Shown here: positions 27,437 through 36,252 of the stretch, in pieces
How positions within the stretch are numbered: position 1 is the stretch's first letter
Layout: each line of letters starts with the position of its first letter
Assembly: GCA_900318035.1 (NCBI GenBank)
Contig: ONJC01000015.1
Location: forward strand, 54,312 to 118,311
DNA length: 64,000 bases
Direction of reading: 5' to 3'
Origin: an uncultured Methanobrevibacter sp.
GTDB lineage: Archaea; Methanobacteriota; Methanobacteria; Methanobacteriales; Methanobacteriaceae
Program-made: the position numbers and the translations under genes
The notes under the pieces: model-generated
Seen by the model: the letters and a program-made list of their open reading frames with translations, nothing else
Database searches by the model: none
What the model was told of the DNA's origin: nothing

Positions 27437-27732
27437 TCTATCTTAAGTATTTTATCAAAACCGGACATTCTAAATATTTCTCCGACGGTATCGTTAACGT
27501 TTTTAATAACAAATGGTATGTTTTCCTGCTGTAATTTCTTTTGAGTTGCAATTAAAACCCTAAGTCCTGCACTTGAAATGTATTTCAGTTCAGTAAAGTC
27601 AATAATTAATGAGTCAAAATTGCCAAGTTCGTCATTGATTTCCTGTTCCAACTCTTTTGAGGTAATCGTATCAACACGACCTTCTATTGATAATGTCAAT
27701 TCTTTTTCATTATAATTTTTGGTTATTTCCAT
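27433..27732 (-). CDS. STAS-domain protein (anti-anti-sigma-factor-like)
   Basis: A 99-residue single STAS domain with the phosphorylation motif KYISSAGLRVL (Ser in the conserved SSxG loop) and N-terminal LSIEGRVDTITS. In bacteria it is the substrate of the RsbW-type kinase encoded next to it. The order STAS then kinase, with a four-base overlap, is the classic partner-switching arrangement. Preceded by GGAGCGAC just upstream. Confidence 0.88.
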   Translation of the reverse strand: MEITKNYNEKELTLSIEGRVDTITSKELEQEINDELGNFDSLIIDFTELKYISSAGLRVLIATQKKLQQENIPFVIKNVNDTVGEIFRMSGFDKILKIE

Positions 27733-28046
27733 ATCAGTCGCTCCAATTAATGTTTATTGTCTCTTAATAATTAAACACTATTCAAGATTATGATGTTATT
27801 TATGGTTTTTATCATACTAATAGGTTATTATTTGGGCATATTTTTGGGTGATGAAAAATCATTTGTGTAAAAATTCCATCTATTGCACAGATATATAACG
27901 GTCAAAATTGCAATTGTCCTCGCTTAATCAATCCATAAACTCTTGTTTTTCCATATTTTTTTTCGTTTTTCATAGTCAAAAAGTCCACTTGGATTTGGTT
28001 TTTGATTTTGACGGGTATGAATTAGGTTTTTTCTAATTTGGTGATT

Positions 28047-28127
28047 TCATAGTTTATATTCATGCCTTTCCGGAAGGTTACCTGGCATTAACGGTTTTTC
28101 ATGTTTGTTTAGCATGTAAACCAGCAT
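28047..28127 (-). pseudogene. Remnant resembling the N-terminus of an RRXRR/IscB-type protein
   Basis: Twenty-six codons starting at ATG 28127 after a strong GGGAGG site encode MLVYMLNKHEKPLMPGN and then stop. The VYxLNKxxKPLMP pattern is the usual beginning of RRXRR-domain proteins (IscB relatives and their HNH-nuclease kin, common in Methanobrevibacter), but the following RKARKLLK-type residues are missing. Upstream reading continues open to 28232 without similarity. The remaining spacer from 27733 to 28262 shows no other gene; short frames such as one reading KKYGKTRVYG near 27930 are not convincing. Confidence 0.4.
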
Positions 28128-28262
28128 ATAATTTTTACCTCCCATTCCTGCGTTAATATTATAGTTTTTTAAATTTGGGTTCTGGTGAAATTTCAAAGTA
28201 ATTCTTAATAATTTAAATATTAAATTGTTCAATATTTAAATATAATTTTATTTGGGCAGCAT

Positions 28263-29693
28263 ATGAGATTTGTAACTAAACATGATGTATTGATTATTGC
28301 TAAGAATTCGGGCAGGCTGATGATTGGAATAGGGTTGATGTGTCTAGTTCCGATTATAGTCGATTTAGGTTGTTTGGAATTCAATGCAGTTGGCTATATT
28401 GTACCATCATTAATATCCATATGTACAGGTCTGATTTGCATAAAAGCCCTGGATAAATACAATTCCAGTAGGATTCGCCTAAAACATGGAATGATTTTAT
28501 CTGCATTGATTTGGCTGTGGGCATCCCTAATCGGAGGTCTTGTATTTTATTTTGTAACTGGCATAAATATCATAGATGGTGTTTTTGAAAGTATGTCTGC
28601 TTTAACCGGAAGTGGAATTACAATCTATCCTGATGTGGAAATTTTACCATACAGCATACTATTTTTCAGAGCATTTCAGCAATGGATTGGTGGTTTAGGA
28701 ATTCTTGTTTTGATTATATCCTTTTTGGCAAAGCCTGGTGCAGTATCATCAAGGTTATATCAATCTGAAGCTAGTGATGAACGTTTTAAGCCAACTATCA
28801 GAGCTACAATTATAGAAACCCTAAAAATTTATGGAATATATACTCTTGCAGGGATTATTCTTTATGTTCTTGCAGGAATGCCTATTTTTGATTCAATTTG
28901 TCATACATTCACCACCATTTCAACAGGTGGGATGAGCATAAAAAACGCCAATATAGGCTTTTATCACAATGACATGATTAATTTAGTCACAATTGTTCTG
29001 ATGATATTGGGTGCGACAAGCTTCGTTGTTCATTATAACATTATAAAATCACGTGGAAGAGCATTAATTAGGGATTTGCAGTTTAAAGTAATAATTTCTT
29101 TGATAGCGGGCACAACTCTATTGATATATTTCATATCCAATATTGTCCCTATGGATATTTTGTTCCACATTGTTTCTGCAATTACAACAACAGGAGCTAG
29201 TATTCAAAGTCCAACCGTAATGGGTACATGGCCGGCCAATGTGCTTATTATTATAATGACCTTGATGATTATGGGCGGTTCTAACGGTTCCACTGTAGGT
29301 GCACTTAAGTTAATGAGGGTTCTTACGTTTTTCAAGGGCATATATAAAAATTTACGTGAGGTTTTGTCTCCGAATAGTGTTGTCAATCTGGAAATTTCAG
29401 GTAAAAAAATCACTGATAATCTTGTAGCACAAAGCGGAAACTACATAACCCTTTATCTAATCTTTATTTTGGTTTCTTGGATATTGCTTTGTTCATATGG
29501 TCATGACCCGTTCAACTCATTGTTTTTTGCTATTTCCATGCAGGGCAATGTTGGTTTGGAGATCGGCCAGATGTCACAGACATTGGAATTGCCGTTAAAG
29601 GTCGTTGGCATATTTTCCATGTGGGTTGGAAGGCTGGAAATCCTCCCGGTATTGGTCACATTCAGGGCATTTTTTGAAATCTTTAAAAGATAG
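28263..29693 (+). CDS. trkH: TrkH/KtrB-type potassium transporter subunit
   Basis: A 476-residue polytopic membrane protein with four pore loops typical of the Trk/Ktr/HKT family: SALTGSGITIYPD, FTTISTGGMS, AITTTGASIQ and the C-terminal AISMQGNVGLEIG. Moves K+ (sometimes with Na+ or H+) into the cell, normally gated by a TrkA RCK subunit, which is not encoded nearby. The start ATG has no ribosome site. The final MWVGRLEILPVLV is a typical family ending. Confidence 0.93.
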   Translation: MRFVTKHDVLIIAKNSGRLMIGIGLMCLVPIIVDLGCLEFNAVGYIVPSLISICTGLICIKALDKYNSSRIRLKHGMILSALIWLWASLIGGLVFYFVTGINIIDGVFESMSALTGSGITIYPDVEILPYSILFFRAFQQWIGGLGILVLIISFLAKPGAVSSRLYQSEASDERFKPTIRATIIETLKIYGIYTLAGIILYVLAGMPIFDSICHTFTTISTGGMSIKNANIGFYHNDMINLVTIVLMILGATSFVVHYNIIKSRGRALIRDLQFKVIISLIAGTTLLIYFISNIVPMDILFHIVSAITTTGASIQSPTVMGTWPANVLIIIMTLMIMGGSNGSTVGALKLMRVLTFFKGIYKNLREVLSPNSVVNLEISGKKITDNLVAQSGNYITLYLIFILVSWILLCSYGHDPFNSLFFAISMQGNVGLEIGQMSQTLELPLKVVGIFSMWVGRLEILPVLVTFRAFFEIFKR

Positions 29694-29771
29694 TCATATT
29701 TTATAATGAAAAATTAGGTAAGAGGAAATTTAAATCAGATTTTAACTTTTTTCTGAATTAAAGGTGAGTCT

Positions 29772-30197
29772 ATGAAATCTAAAATGGTGTTCATATCTAT
29801 TATATTTTTGGTGCTTGCAGTAAGTGCAGTTTCTGCAGTAGGCATTACTGATTACAATGCACCTATTGGTTTTGAAAGAGAACCTGTATCTTTTACACAT
29901 GACGATTTTGAAATGGAAATGAATAGCTATTCAGCATTTGTTGATTATGATGATTATTTTGAAAAAAATGATGACCGTGAAGTAAAAATAATTAATGGCA
30001 CTTATGCCGAATACACAGATTCCTTAAAAGATAAGGTCGGGGCGCTGGAACTTATTAAAGTTGATGGCGATGTGTATATTGTCGATTGCTCATTTGATGA
30101 TATGAATAAAAGTAAAACTGATGATTGTCTTAAATATATCAAAGAGTTCAATGAGGTAAACAAATTCAAACCAATTAAAATTGACAAATCTTCTTAA
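29772..30197 (+). CDS. Small secreted protein, unknown
   Basis: A 141-residue protein with a clear signal peptide (basic start MKSKMVF, hydrophobic core, cleavage expected after AVSAVSA). The mature part is acidic and mixed alpha/beta with one Cys pair (DC...DDC). No family recognised. GGTGAG ribosome site before the ATG. Located between trkH and a DUF4013-like gene. Confidence 0.75.
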   Translation: MKSKMVFISIIFLVLAVSAVSAVGITDYNAPIGFEREPVSFTHDDFEMEMNSYSAFVDYDDYFEKNDDREVKIINGTYAEYTDSLKDKVGALELIKVDGDVYIVDCSFDDMNKSKTDDCLKYIKEFNEVNKFKPIKIDKSS

Positions 30198-30404
30198 AAC
30201 AGTACCAAAAATTCTGTTTAACTTTTTTAGGAAATATTTGATTAACTCCCCATAATTTATTCGCTTACTGGTAAATTAAAGAAAGTGGGATTAATTATGT
30301 ATTTTTTGTCTTGTTCTGTACTTTTTTTTAAATCTTCTGTAAAATTTAATGAATCAGTAAAATTTATTTATTTTGTTTTGTTAAAATAATGTTAGGTAGT
30401 AGTC

Positions 30405-31172
30405 ATGGCATTTTTTAAAATCAAATCAGTATGGAATTACTGTACATACAATAAACCTTTTCTTGCACTTATTTTGTTATTTTTCTGTGTTTTGGTTTAT
30501 TTTGAACAATCTTATAAGGATTCAAGTTCCACATTTGAAATTTTGATCTTCTTGGTAGTGGATGTGCTATTATTCGGTTACGGCATGTTAATTGCTCGTG
30601 ATAGGATGAGAGGCGGTTTCAGATTGCCAAAAATAATGGTTAAAGATTGTTTTATTTCGGGAGTAAAATCTACTATTATTATAATAGTTTTTGTGTATGT
30701 TCAGGGATTTATTTTGGATTTGGTATGTTCTCCATTGGATTTTCCCGAGTTTGATTTGGAAGACATGCTGCTGGATTTTCCCCAAACCATTCATAACTTA
30801 TATTCACATAATCCGATTGATGCATTTGTTTTCATTGTTCTAGGAGCTATTTTATTTTATATCACTACCTTTTTCCTGGAAATAGCATTGGCAAGGCTGG
30901 CAGACACAGGCAGCATAAAAACTGCTTTTAATCTGATTGGCATTAAAAAAGACATTGACACGTTTGGATGGTGGAATTATGCAAAAGAGTATACTGGCAT
31001 TGTTTTAACTATTGTTCTTTTTGCATATCTTAATTATATTGATATTCCTGTTGATATTTTAAATTATATATGGGGTGTTTTTTGCTTTATGCTTATGTTT
31101 TCAACTCAATTTTGGGGAATAGGCGAAATTTATGGCAAAATTAAAGAAAAAAGAAAAGAAGTGTCTTCTTAA
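30405..31172 (+). CDS. DUF4013-like membrane protein
   Basis: A 255-residue protein with about six membrane helices. GYGMLIARDRMRGGFRLPKI resembles the GYL..I+.T..G...LP loop of DUF4013, a family expanded in Methanobrevibacter. It is the intact paralog of the amber-interrupted gene at 23178-23957 (about the same length; shared ARLADTG, TQFWGIGEIYGKIK). Function unknown. Confidence 0.75.
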   Translation: MAFFKIKSVWNYCTYNKPFLALILLFFCVLVYFEQSYKDSSSTFEILIFLVVDVLLFGYGMLIARDRMRGGFRLPKIMVKDCFISGVKSTIIIIVFVYVQGFILDLVCSPLDFPEFDLEDMLLDFPQTIHNLYSHNPIDAFVFIVLGAILFYITTFFLEIALARLADTGSIKTAFNLIGIKKDIDTFGWWNYAKEYTGIVLTIVLFAYLNYIDIPVDILNYIWGVFCFMLMFSTQFWGIGEIYGKIKEKRKEVSS

Positions 31173-31326
31173 TCAGAATCTCATGTTTTTTGATATTTTT
31201 CCAAACCTGTCAGATTTTTTTAAATATCAATAAATAAATGCCAAAGATCTTATTAAATTTAACATAAAATTAACCACATTGGTAAATGTGCTTCAAAAGT
31301 TTTAAGCATACCTTATAAGCAGAAGT

Positions 31327-31811
31327 ATTAATGAATTGTTAACTGGTTGGGGTGGTGCTGTTGCATTTGATGTAAATGCTCGTGATGTTATAATTAAAAA
31401 CTCCAAATTCACTAACAACACTGCTCGGAATGATGGTGGTGAGGTTTTCTTCTCAAATAATGGTGATGTGACAAATTGTAATTTTACGGATAACTCTGCA
31501 GTCTCTGGTGGTGCAGTTTAGTTCATAATGATACTACTGTGACAAATTGGAATATATTTTTTCATTTTTAGTAAATCTGATAGTTTTACAAATTATAGTT
31601 TTTTGACGGTAAGGCACACCTTAGAAGTGGTTTGGTTGTAAAACTTAAAGTCAACGGCAAAACCTATACCGGTAAAACAAACAGCTTGGGTAAAGTCACT
31701 TTCAAGATAACTAATCTGTCCAAAAAAGCAAGTTACAAAGCTAAAATTAGTTATGCTGGTGACAAAACTTACGAATCCGCAAGCAAAACCGTAACTTTAA
31801 AAGTCAAATAG
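31327..31811 (+). pseudogene. Decayed adhesin-like protein gene (beta-helix plus Ig-like end)
   Basis: From about 31336, VIIKNSKFTNNTARNDGG and TNCNFTDNSAVSGGAV are typical right-handed beta-helix repeats of Methanobrevibacter adhesin-like proteins; that frame stops at 31519-31521. After a gap of altered sequence, a second frame from 31599 to 31811 encodes an Ig-like domain end (VKLKVNGKTYTGKTNSLG to SKTVTLKVK). No signal peptide or start is recognised, so these are leftovers of a once much longer gene. Confidence 0.7.
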
Positions 31812-32240
31812 TGATATTCAATTCTCACTATAAACTCTTTTTTTTTTTAAAATGTCCGAAAATTTGGTGTTATGTCCTAAAAATGCAAAATCTGCAATGT
31901 AAAAGTAACAGCATTAAAGACACCATTAAAATAACCGTAAAGTAAAATTGATGATTTTTTCTTTTTTTGATGACATTAACATCCATCATTTGCATGAATT
32001 GCAAGATTTCAACTGTCTGATATATATCCCCAAATATATCAAATCTAAAATAGGCAATGGCTATCGTTAATGTTAAAGTTCATACAATTAAAAGTAACTT
32101 TAACATCAGAATAATGTTTTTAATTAGCTCAAAAATTGATAATTCTAATAGATTTCATCGACTTCATTTTACCAGTCTTTTCATATTTTTTCATAACTAT
32201 TGATTTTTCCTTGTAAAATTGATTTACAAAACAACCAAGA
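31812..32240. other. Intergenic region with a possible second adhesin-like relic
   Basis: No open gene. A short frame ending at 31943-31945 reads SIKDTIKITVK and resembles the end of another Ig-like repeat of the adhesin-like type, so the region may be further decayed adhesin sequence. The rest (31950-32240) is AT-rich spacer leading to the promoter of the pilus-like genes. Confidence 0.35.
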
Positions 32241-32248
32241 CTTTATAT
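32241..32248 (+). promoter_or_regulatory. TATA box, leaderless transcript likely
   Basis: CTTTATAT is centred about 27 bases before the ATG at 32272, the normal TATA-to-start distance in archaea, and there is no ribosome site. Transcription would therefore begin at or next to the start codon. Confidence 0.55.
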
Positions 32249-32271
32249 GTCCTAATGTTTAATATTATTTT

Positions 32272-33198
32272 ATGAAATTTAAAATAATCGATGATTTAAC
32301 TATATTTTTAGAAAATATTGTTCCTGAAAAGTATTTATCCAAGTTGGATGAATTTTTACTTAGTGGGGCTATTTTTACCGAGGCGAGTAAGGTTTTAGCC
32401 ATACTTGTAATTTTCATTTTGGTAAGTGAAATTGCTCTTTTATTAACACTGACGATATTAAACCTGCCAGTTTCAATGTTGATTCTACCGCTATTCATCT
32501 TTCCAGCCCTTTTCACATATGTTATTGTCATTCAAGAAAGACGAGCACAGCAAATAGAAAAAACTGCACCTGACTTTTTAAGGCAGCTTTCAAGTATGCT
32601 TCAGGTTGGACTCAGTTTTGAAAACGCAATGGAAGACATGTCACAATACGGAAAAGGGCCGTTATATGATGAAATGAGAAGAACAATCATTGAGATTCGT
32701 ATGGGTCGCAATTTTGATGAAGCCTGGAGAGCAATGTCTAGAAGATTAAAATCAAAGGAACTGGAAAGAATTTTTGGGATTATTCTGGATGGAAGAAAAT
32801 CGGGATCAAGTATTTCAACTGTTCTTAATGAGGTTTCTGATGATTTAAGAGATTTGATGGCACTTAAACGTGAGAGAAAATCAACAGTAATGATGTCAGT
32901 AATGTTTTTGTTAATTTCGGCTGTTATTGCAACACCATTTGCAATAGGCATGGTTGGAGTTTATTCCGGGTTTATGCAAAGATATGGTATGGAATCTGAA
33001 ATTGTTCTGACTGCTCCGGTAGCAGGTGAGATTTATCTGATTATTCACTCAATTCTGGTAGGTTTTATCATTAGTATTATAATGTACGGTGATATTAAAA
33101 AAGGATTTAAGTTTTCTCTGCCTCTGGCAACTGCGGCTTTTGCAATATTCTATTTCATTTCGACCTTTGGGGGAAGTTTGCTTATGGGGGGATTCTAA
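32272..33198 (+). CDS. GspF/TadC-type pilus assembly membrane protein
   Basis: A 308-residue protein with the T2SSF domain. Two N-terminal helices, then RQLSSMLQVGLSFENAMEDM, IIEIRMGRNFDEAWRAMSRR and FGIILDGRKSGSSISTVLNEVSDDLRDL, followed by three helices. This is the platform protein of type IV pilus-like systems (TadC/FlaJ/EppB class), which holds the assembly ATPase at the membrane. The gene overlaps a class III signal peptide protein by one base. No GspE/TadA ATPase or peptidase gene is adjacent. Confidence 0.9.
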   Translation: MKFKIIDDLTIFLENIVPEKYLSKLDEFLLSGAIFTEASKVLAILVIFILVSEIALLLTLTILNLPVSMLILPLFIFPALFTYVIVIQERRAQQIEKTAPDFLRQLSSMLQVGLSFENAMEDMSQYGKGPLYDEMRRTIIEIRMGRNFDEAWRAMSRRLKSKELERIFGIILDGRKSGSSISTVLNEVSDDLRDLMALKRERKSTVMMSVMFLLISAVIATPFAIGMVGVYSGFMQRYGMESEIVLTAPVAGEIYLIIHSILVGFIISIIMYGDIKKGFKFSLPLATAAFAIFYFISTFGGSLLMGGF

Positions 33199-33380
33199 TG
33201 GATAATAAAGGTCAGGCATCTGCCGAATTTATTCTGCTTTTTGGCGGAATCATGGTTGTAGTTTTGCTTGTCATTTATATGTACAATAATTATATAAGTG
33301 ACTTAAGTGGTGAAGTTCAATCAAAAGAGGTTAAGGAATTTAATGAGGAGTTAAAAATATTGGGAAAATATTTCAAATAA
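33198..33380 (+). CDS. Class III signal peptide pilin-like protein
   Basis: A 60-residue protein: a short charged leader MDNK, then GQASAEFILL with the Q-x-S-x-E pattern of archaeal class III signal peptides (cut before the Gln by EppA-type peptidase), one hydrophobic helix and an acidic tail. It is very short for a pilin and might be a minor pilin or initiator. The ATG overlaps the stop of the GspF/TadC gene, so it is co-translated with its probable assembly platform. Confidence 0.85.
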   Translation: MDNKGQASAEFILLFGGIMVVVLLVIYMYNNYISDLSGEVQSKEVKEFNEELKILGKYFK

Positions 33381-33564
33381 TCTGTTTGGTAATTTCCCGC
33401 AATAGGGTTTTATGTACATTTTTTCTATTATTTCTCTATCTTTTTTAGAAAATTGCATAATTTAAGATTAAGTGCTCATATTTAAATATTATTGTTCATA
33501 TATTATCTTATAAGCTCTCAAAAAGGAGTTTTTCAATTAATTAAAATTCAAAGGTGAACAAAAA

Positions 33565-34275
33565 ATGGAATTAGGTGAAATATTTAGTGATGCTTTAGTT
33601 TATCCATTTAACAATATTAAAGCATTGATTATTTATCTCGTTTTAGGTATTATTTTAGGTATTGCCGTTTCCGGAACTGTGGCAGCAATGGCTTCAGGAG
33701 TTGCTGTTAATAATTTATGGGCAGTTATTGGCTCTGGCGTTATCGGGTTTATTGTCGCTCTGGTTTTAGGATTCATGATTACAGGTTATGAATTGGATAT
33801 AATTAAATACGGTATCGAAAGAAGTTCAAGAGGTCCTGAAATTGATTTCATAAGACAATTTTTCAATGGTGTAAAAGTATTCGTTGTCCAAATTGTTTAC
33901 ATGATTATTCCAATCATTATTGCTGCAATTATGGCAATAATATTCCAGCACTGGTTATCTACTATAATAAATTTCATTGTAAGCGTCATATTCGGTTTGG
34001 CATTAATGATGGCTCAATGCAGATTGGCAAAAACTGAAGATTTAAGTGATGCTTTGGCTATTGGTGAAGCAATTGGAGATATTTCAAATGTAGGTATTGT
34101 AAATCTTCTCATATTCATTATTGCTATCGCTCTTATCTCTGTAGTTTTATTATTCATTTGCGGTTTAATCGCTCAATGGAATTCCATTGTTGGAGGTATC
34201 CTGATTGGAATTGTTGTTATTTATCTTGTATTCTTCGGCGGTAGAGCATTAGGTTTATTATACTCCAATGTATAA
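33565..34275 (+). CDS. DUF4013 membrane protein
   Basis: A 236-residue protein with about six hydrophobic helices and the DUF4013 layout: N-terminal MELGEIFSDALVYPFNNIK, a charged loop ELDIIKYGIERSSRGPEID and later amphipathic segment AQCRLAKTEDLSDALAIGEAI. Function is unknown. It lies 30 bases before a surface-protein gene on the same strand. Ribosome site AAAGGTGA before the ATG. Confidence 0.85.
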   Translation: MELGEIFSDALVYPFNNIKALIIYLVLGIILGIAVSGTVAAMASGVAVNNLWAVIGSGVIGFIVALVLGFMITGYELDIIKYGIERSSRGPEIDFIRQFFNGVKVFVVQIVYMIIPIIIAAIMAIIFQHWLSTIINFIVSVIFGLALMMAQCRLAKTEDLSDALAIGEAIGDISNVGIVNLLIFIIAIALISVVLLFICGLIAQWNSIVGGILIGIVVIYLVFFGGRALGLLYSNV

Positions 34276-34309
34276 TTATAACCTTTTTTTTTAAAATTGA
34301 GGATTTTAA

Positions 34310-35026
34310 ATGAATAAAAAATTAATATCTGCATGCATTGTCCTGTTTTTTTTAATAATTTCTGTTGGCATTGTTTCTGCAGAAGACGGTGATGTTAAAT
34401 CGATACAGGTAAATGCAACCGGCGATATGCCTGATGCAATTACAGTTTCTTTGTTGTGTGACGGTAAAGTTGTCGACTCTGCAACATTGAGCAGTGGCAA
34501 TTCATGGTCAACAACTTTTAATGTTAATGATGATGGGGATTACAGCGTTGTTGTAAAGGACAATCCTGATTATTCAATGTCAGTCAGTGGAGATAGGGAA
34601 AACGGCTTTGTTGTCATTTCAAAACATCTGGGTGAAAAATTATCTGCAGGTAATGACACTCCAGTTAAGGAAAATGATTCATTAGACAATACTTCGGTTG
34701 TCAATAATATCAGTGATGTTAATGTTACTGATGATAATGCAACTGAGGATAATGGGACTGATGACTCAAACAGTACAGCTCCTAACAATGTAATTGGCAA
34801 TTCCACTGATAAAAACATCAATAAAACAGATAAGGACATAAACAAGTCTATTGTCAATAAAAATGTCATTAAAAACAAAACTGTAAAACAGGAAATTAAA
34901 AAACCTGTTGAGAAAAAGGATAATAAAACCAATAATGTCAAATTAAGAAATACTGGTTTGCCTTTAGTGGTTTTAGTTATTGCAGCATTTGTAGCAATAT
35001 TCCTTCCTATAAGTCGTAAGAAATAA
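34310..35026 (+). CDS. Surface-anchored protein with Cna_B-like domain
   Basis: A 238-residue protein with signal peptide (ending SVGIVSA), one Cna_B-like beta domain (DAITVSLLCDGKVVDSATL to DDGDYSVVVKDN, residues about 35-100), a low-complexity stretch full of N-x-S/T glycosylation sequons, a Lys-rich stem, and a C-terminal membrane helix ending in the basic ISRKK. Preceded by a T-rich run and a GAGGAT site. Probably exposed on the pseudomurein wall; partner or ligand unknown. Confidence 0.8.
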   Translation: MNKKLISACIVLFFLIISVGIVSAEDGDVKSIQVNATGDMPDAITVSLLCDGKVVDSATLSSGNSWSTTFNVNDDGDYSVVVKDNPDYSMSVSGDRENGFVVISKHLGEKLSAGNDTPVKENDSLDNTSVVNNISDVNVTDDNATEDNGTDDSNSTAPNNVIGNSTDKNINKTDKDINKSIVNKNVIKNKTVKQEIKKPVEKKDNKTNNVKLRNTGLPLVVLVIAAFVAIFLPISRKK

Positions 35027-35679
35027 TGGATAATGAAAATTAACTTTTTATTATTTATTTTTTTTATTTTTTTTTAAGTATTAACGTATTATTTTGATAT
35101 TTGAGCATTTTAATGTTTTTTCTTGAATTGAATTTTTTTCTAATAATTATCATTTTCGGTTTGGATTTCATATGTCTTGACTGAAATCCATCAGTTTTCA
35201 TTCAACGATATTATTTTAAATGGCATTTTCATTTAATTAATTTTTAGCAATGTTTTTTAAAGATCTGTTTTTGGTGGTGATATGTCTCTGCATGCTGGGT
35301 ATGGGTGATTATTTTTCTCAGGCGTAATATGTATCGGTTGATTTTTCAGGATTTTTAAAAAATTGGTTTTTCATTGATTTTTTTTATTGAATTTATTATC
35401 CTTTATCAGTTTTTCAGCAGATTATATTTTGGAGGTTGTTTTACATTCATTTTTTGATTTAAAGTTATATTATTGAGTTATTGTAATTGATTTTGTTGCC
35501 AGTAAGTCGGGATTTTTTTCACTTTTTTTCGTTTCGAATAGAAATGTTCCTGGTTTGCAAATCAACGAATCGAAATTTAAAATATTGTTATTTAACCGGT
35601 AATTTATGAAGTAAAGTAAATATTTGTTTCTGTTTAAAAAATATGGCCCTCTCAAGTATTTACACTTGAAATGCACCTC
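35027..35679. other. 650-base intergenic region without a supported gene
   Basis: Strongly AT-rich with many T runs on the plus strand. I find no start with a ribosome site followed by a frame of useful length; a GGTGGTGAT site at 35273 leads to only eight codons. A 68-codon minus-strand frame at 35470-35676 has no recognisable feature. The start may hold the T-rich terminator of the surface-protein gene (35045-35077). Confidence 0.6.
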
Positions 35680-36252
35680 TCATCTGAAATAGTATTGAAT
35701 TTTTGGAAGTAGCCATAATCCTAAAATTGAAATGATGCATGATGCTATAATCGCCGGCGGATAAATGAAGTATCCGATAATGATTCCTACTGAAACCAAT
35801 ACTAGGGTCGAATACATTGGATAATGTTTGCTTAATGCAAGATGCAGTGCAATATTTCCGGGATCGGCTTCAATCAGGAATTTGCCTATGAGTGTTGAGA
35901 GGATAGCAGTCACTATAAAACAAAGGCCATACATGAGCTGTGGGAAAAATAAGAAGAAGTTTTCACCAACGAATATTGTAAGGTATGGAAGGAGTGAAAA
36001 TATCAGCAATGTAACTCCCATGCTCCAAATAACTTTGGCATCTATTTTATTCACGATGCTGAAGAGGTTATTGTTGTAGTTCCAGAAGTTGAAACAAACG
36101 ATAAAACTGGCTGCATAAATTAAAAAATCATATCTCAGTGCATAAAGTGCATCCCAACTTCCACTGGCAGGTAAAGGTATCTCCAAAACAATAATTGTGA
36201 TGATAATTGCCAGAATCGCATCAATCAATGCTTCAAACCTATCAGTTTCCAT
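35680..36252 (-). CDS. TMEM175-family (DUF1211) potassium channel-like protein
   Basis: A 190-residue protein with six predicted helices. It begins with the TMEM175 signature RFEALIDAILAIIITIIVLEIPLP and has the FNFWNYNNNLF segment after the second helix. Prokaryotic TMEM175 proteins form tetrameric K+-permeable channels. The start overlaps the end of its upstream paralog by 11 bases, so the pair are co-translated and could form heteromers. Confidence 0.88.
   Translation of the reverse strand: METDRFEALIDAILAIIITIIVLEIPLPASGSWDALYALRYDFLIYAASFIVCFNFWNYNNNLFSIVNKIDAKVIWSMGVTLLIFSLLPYLTIFVGENFFLFFPQLMYGLCFIVTAILSTLIGKFLIEADPGNIALHLALSKHYPMYSTLVLVSVGIIIGYFIYPPAIIASCIISILGLWLLPKIQYYFR

Noticed and set aside
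31336..31521. 61-codon beta-helix frame as a small real gene
   Set aside because: It lacks a signal peptide and start signal, and further pieces of the same kind of protein continue in another frame; a relic explains it better.
35470..35676. 68-codon minus-strand frame in the 35 kb spacer
   Set aside because: No ribosome site, no similarity and biased composition; most likely chance.
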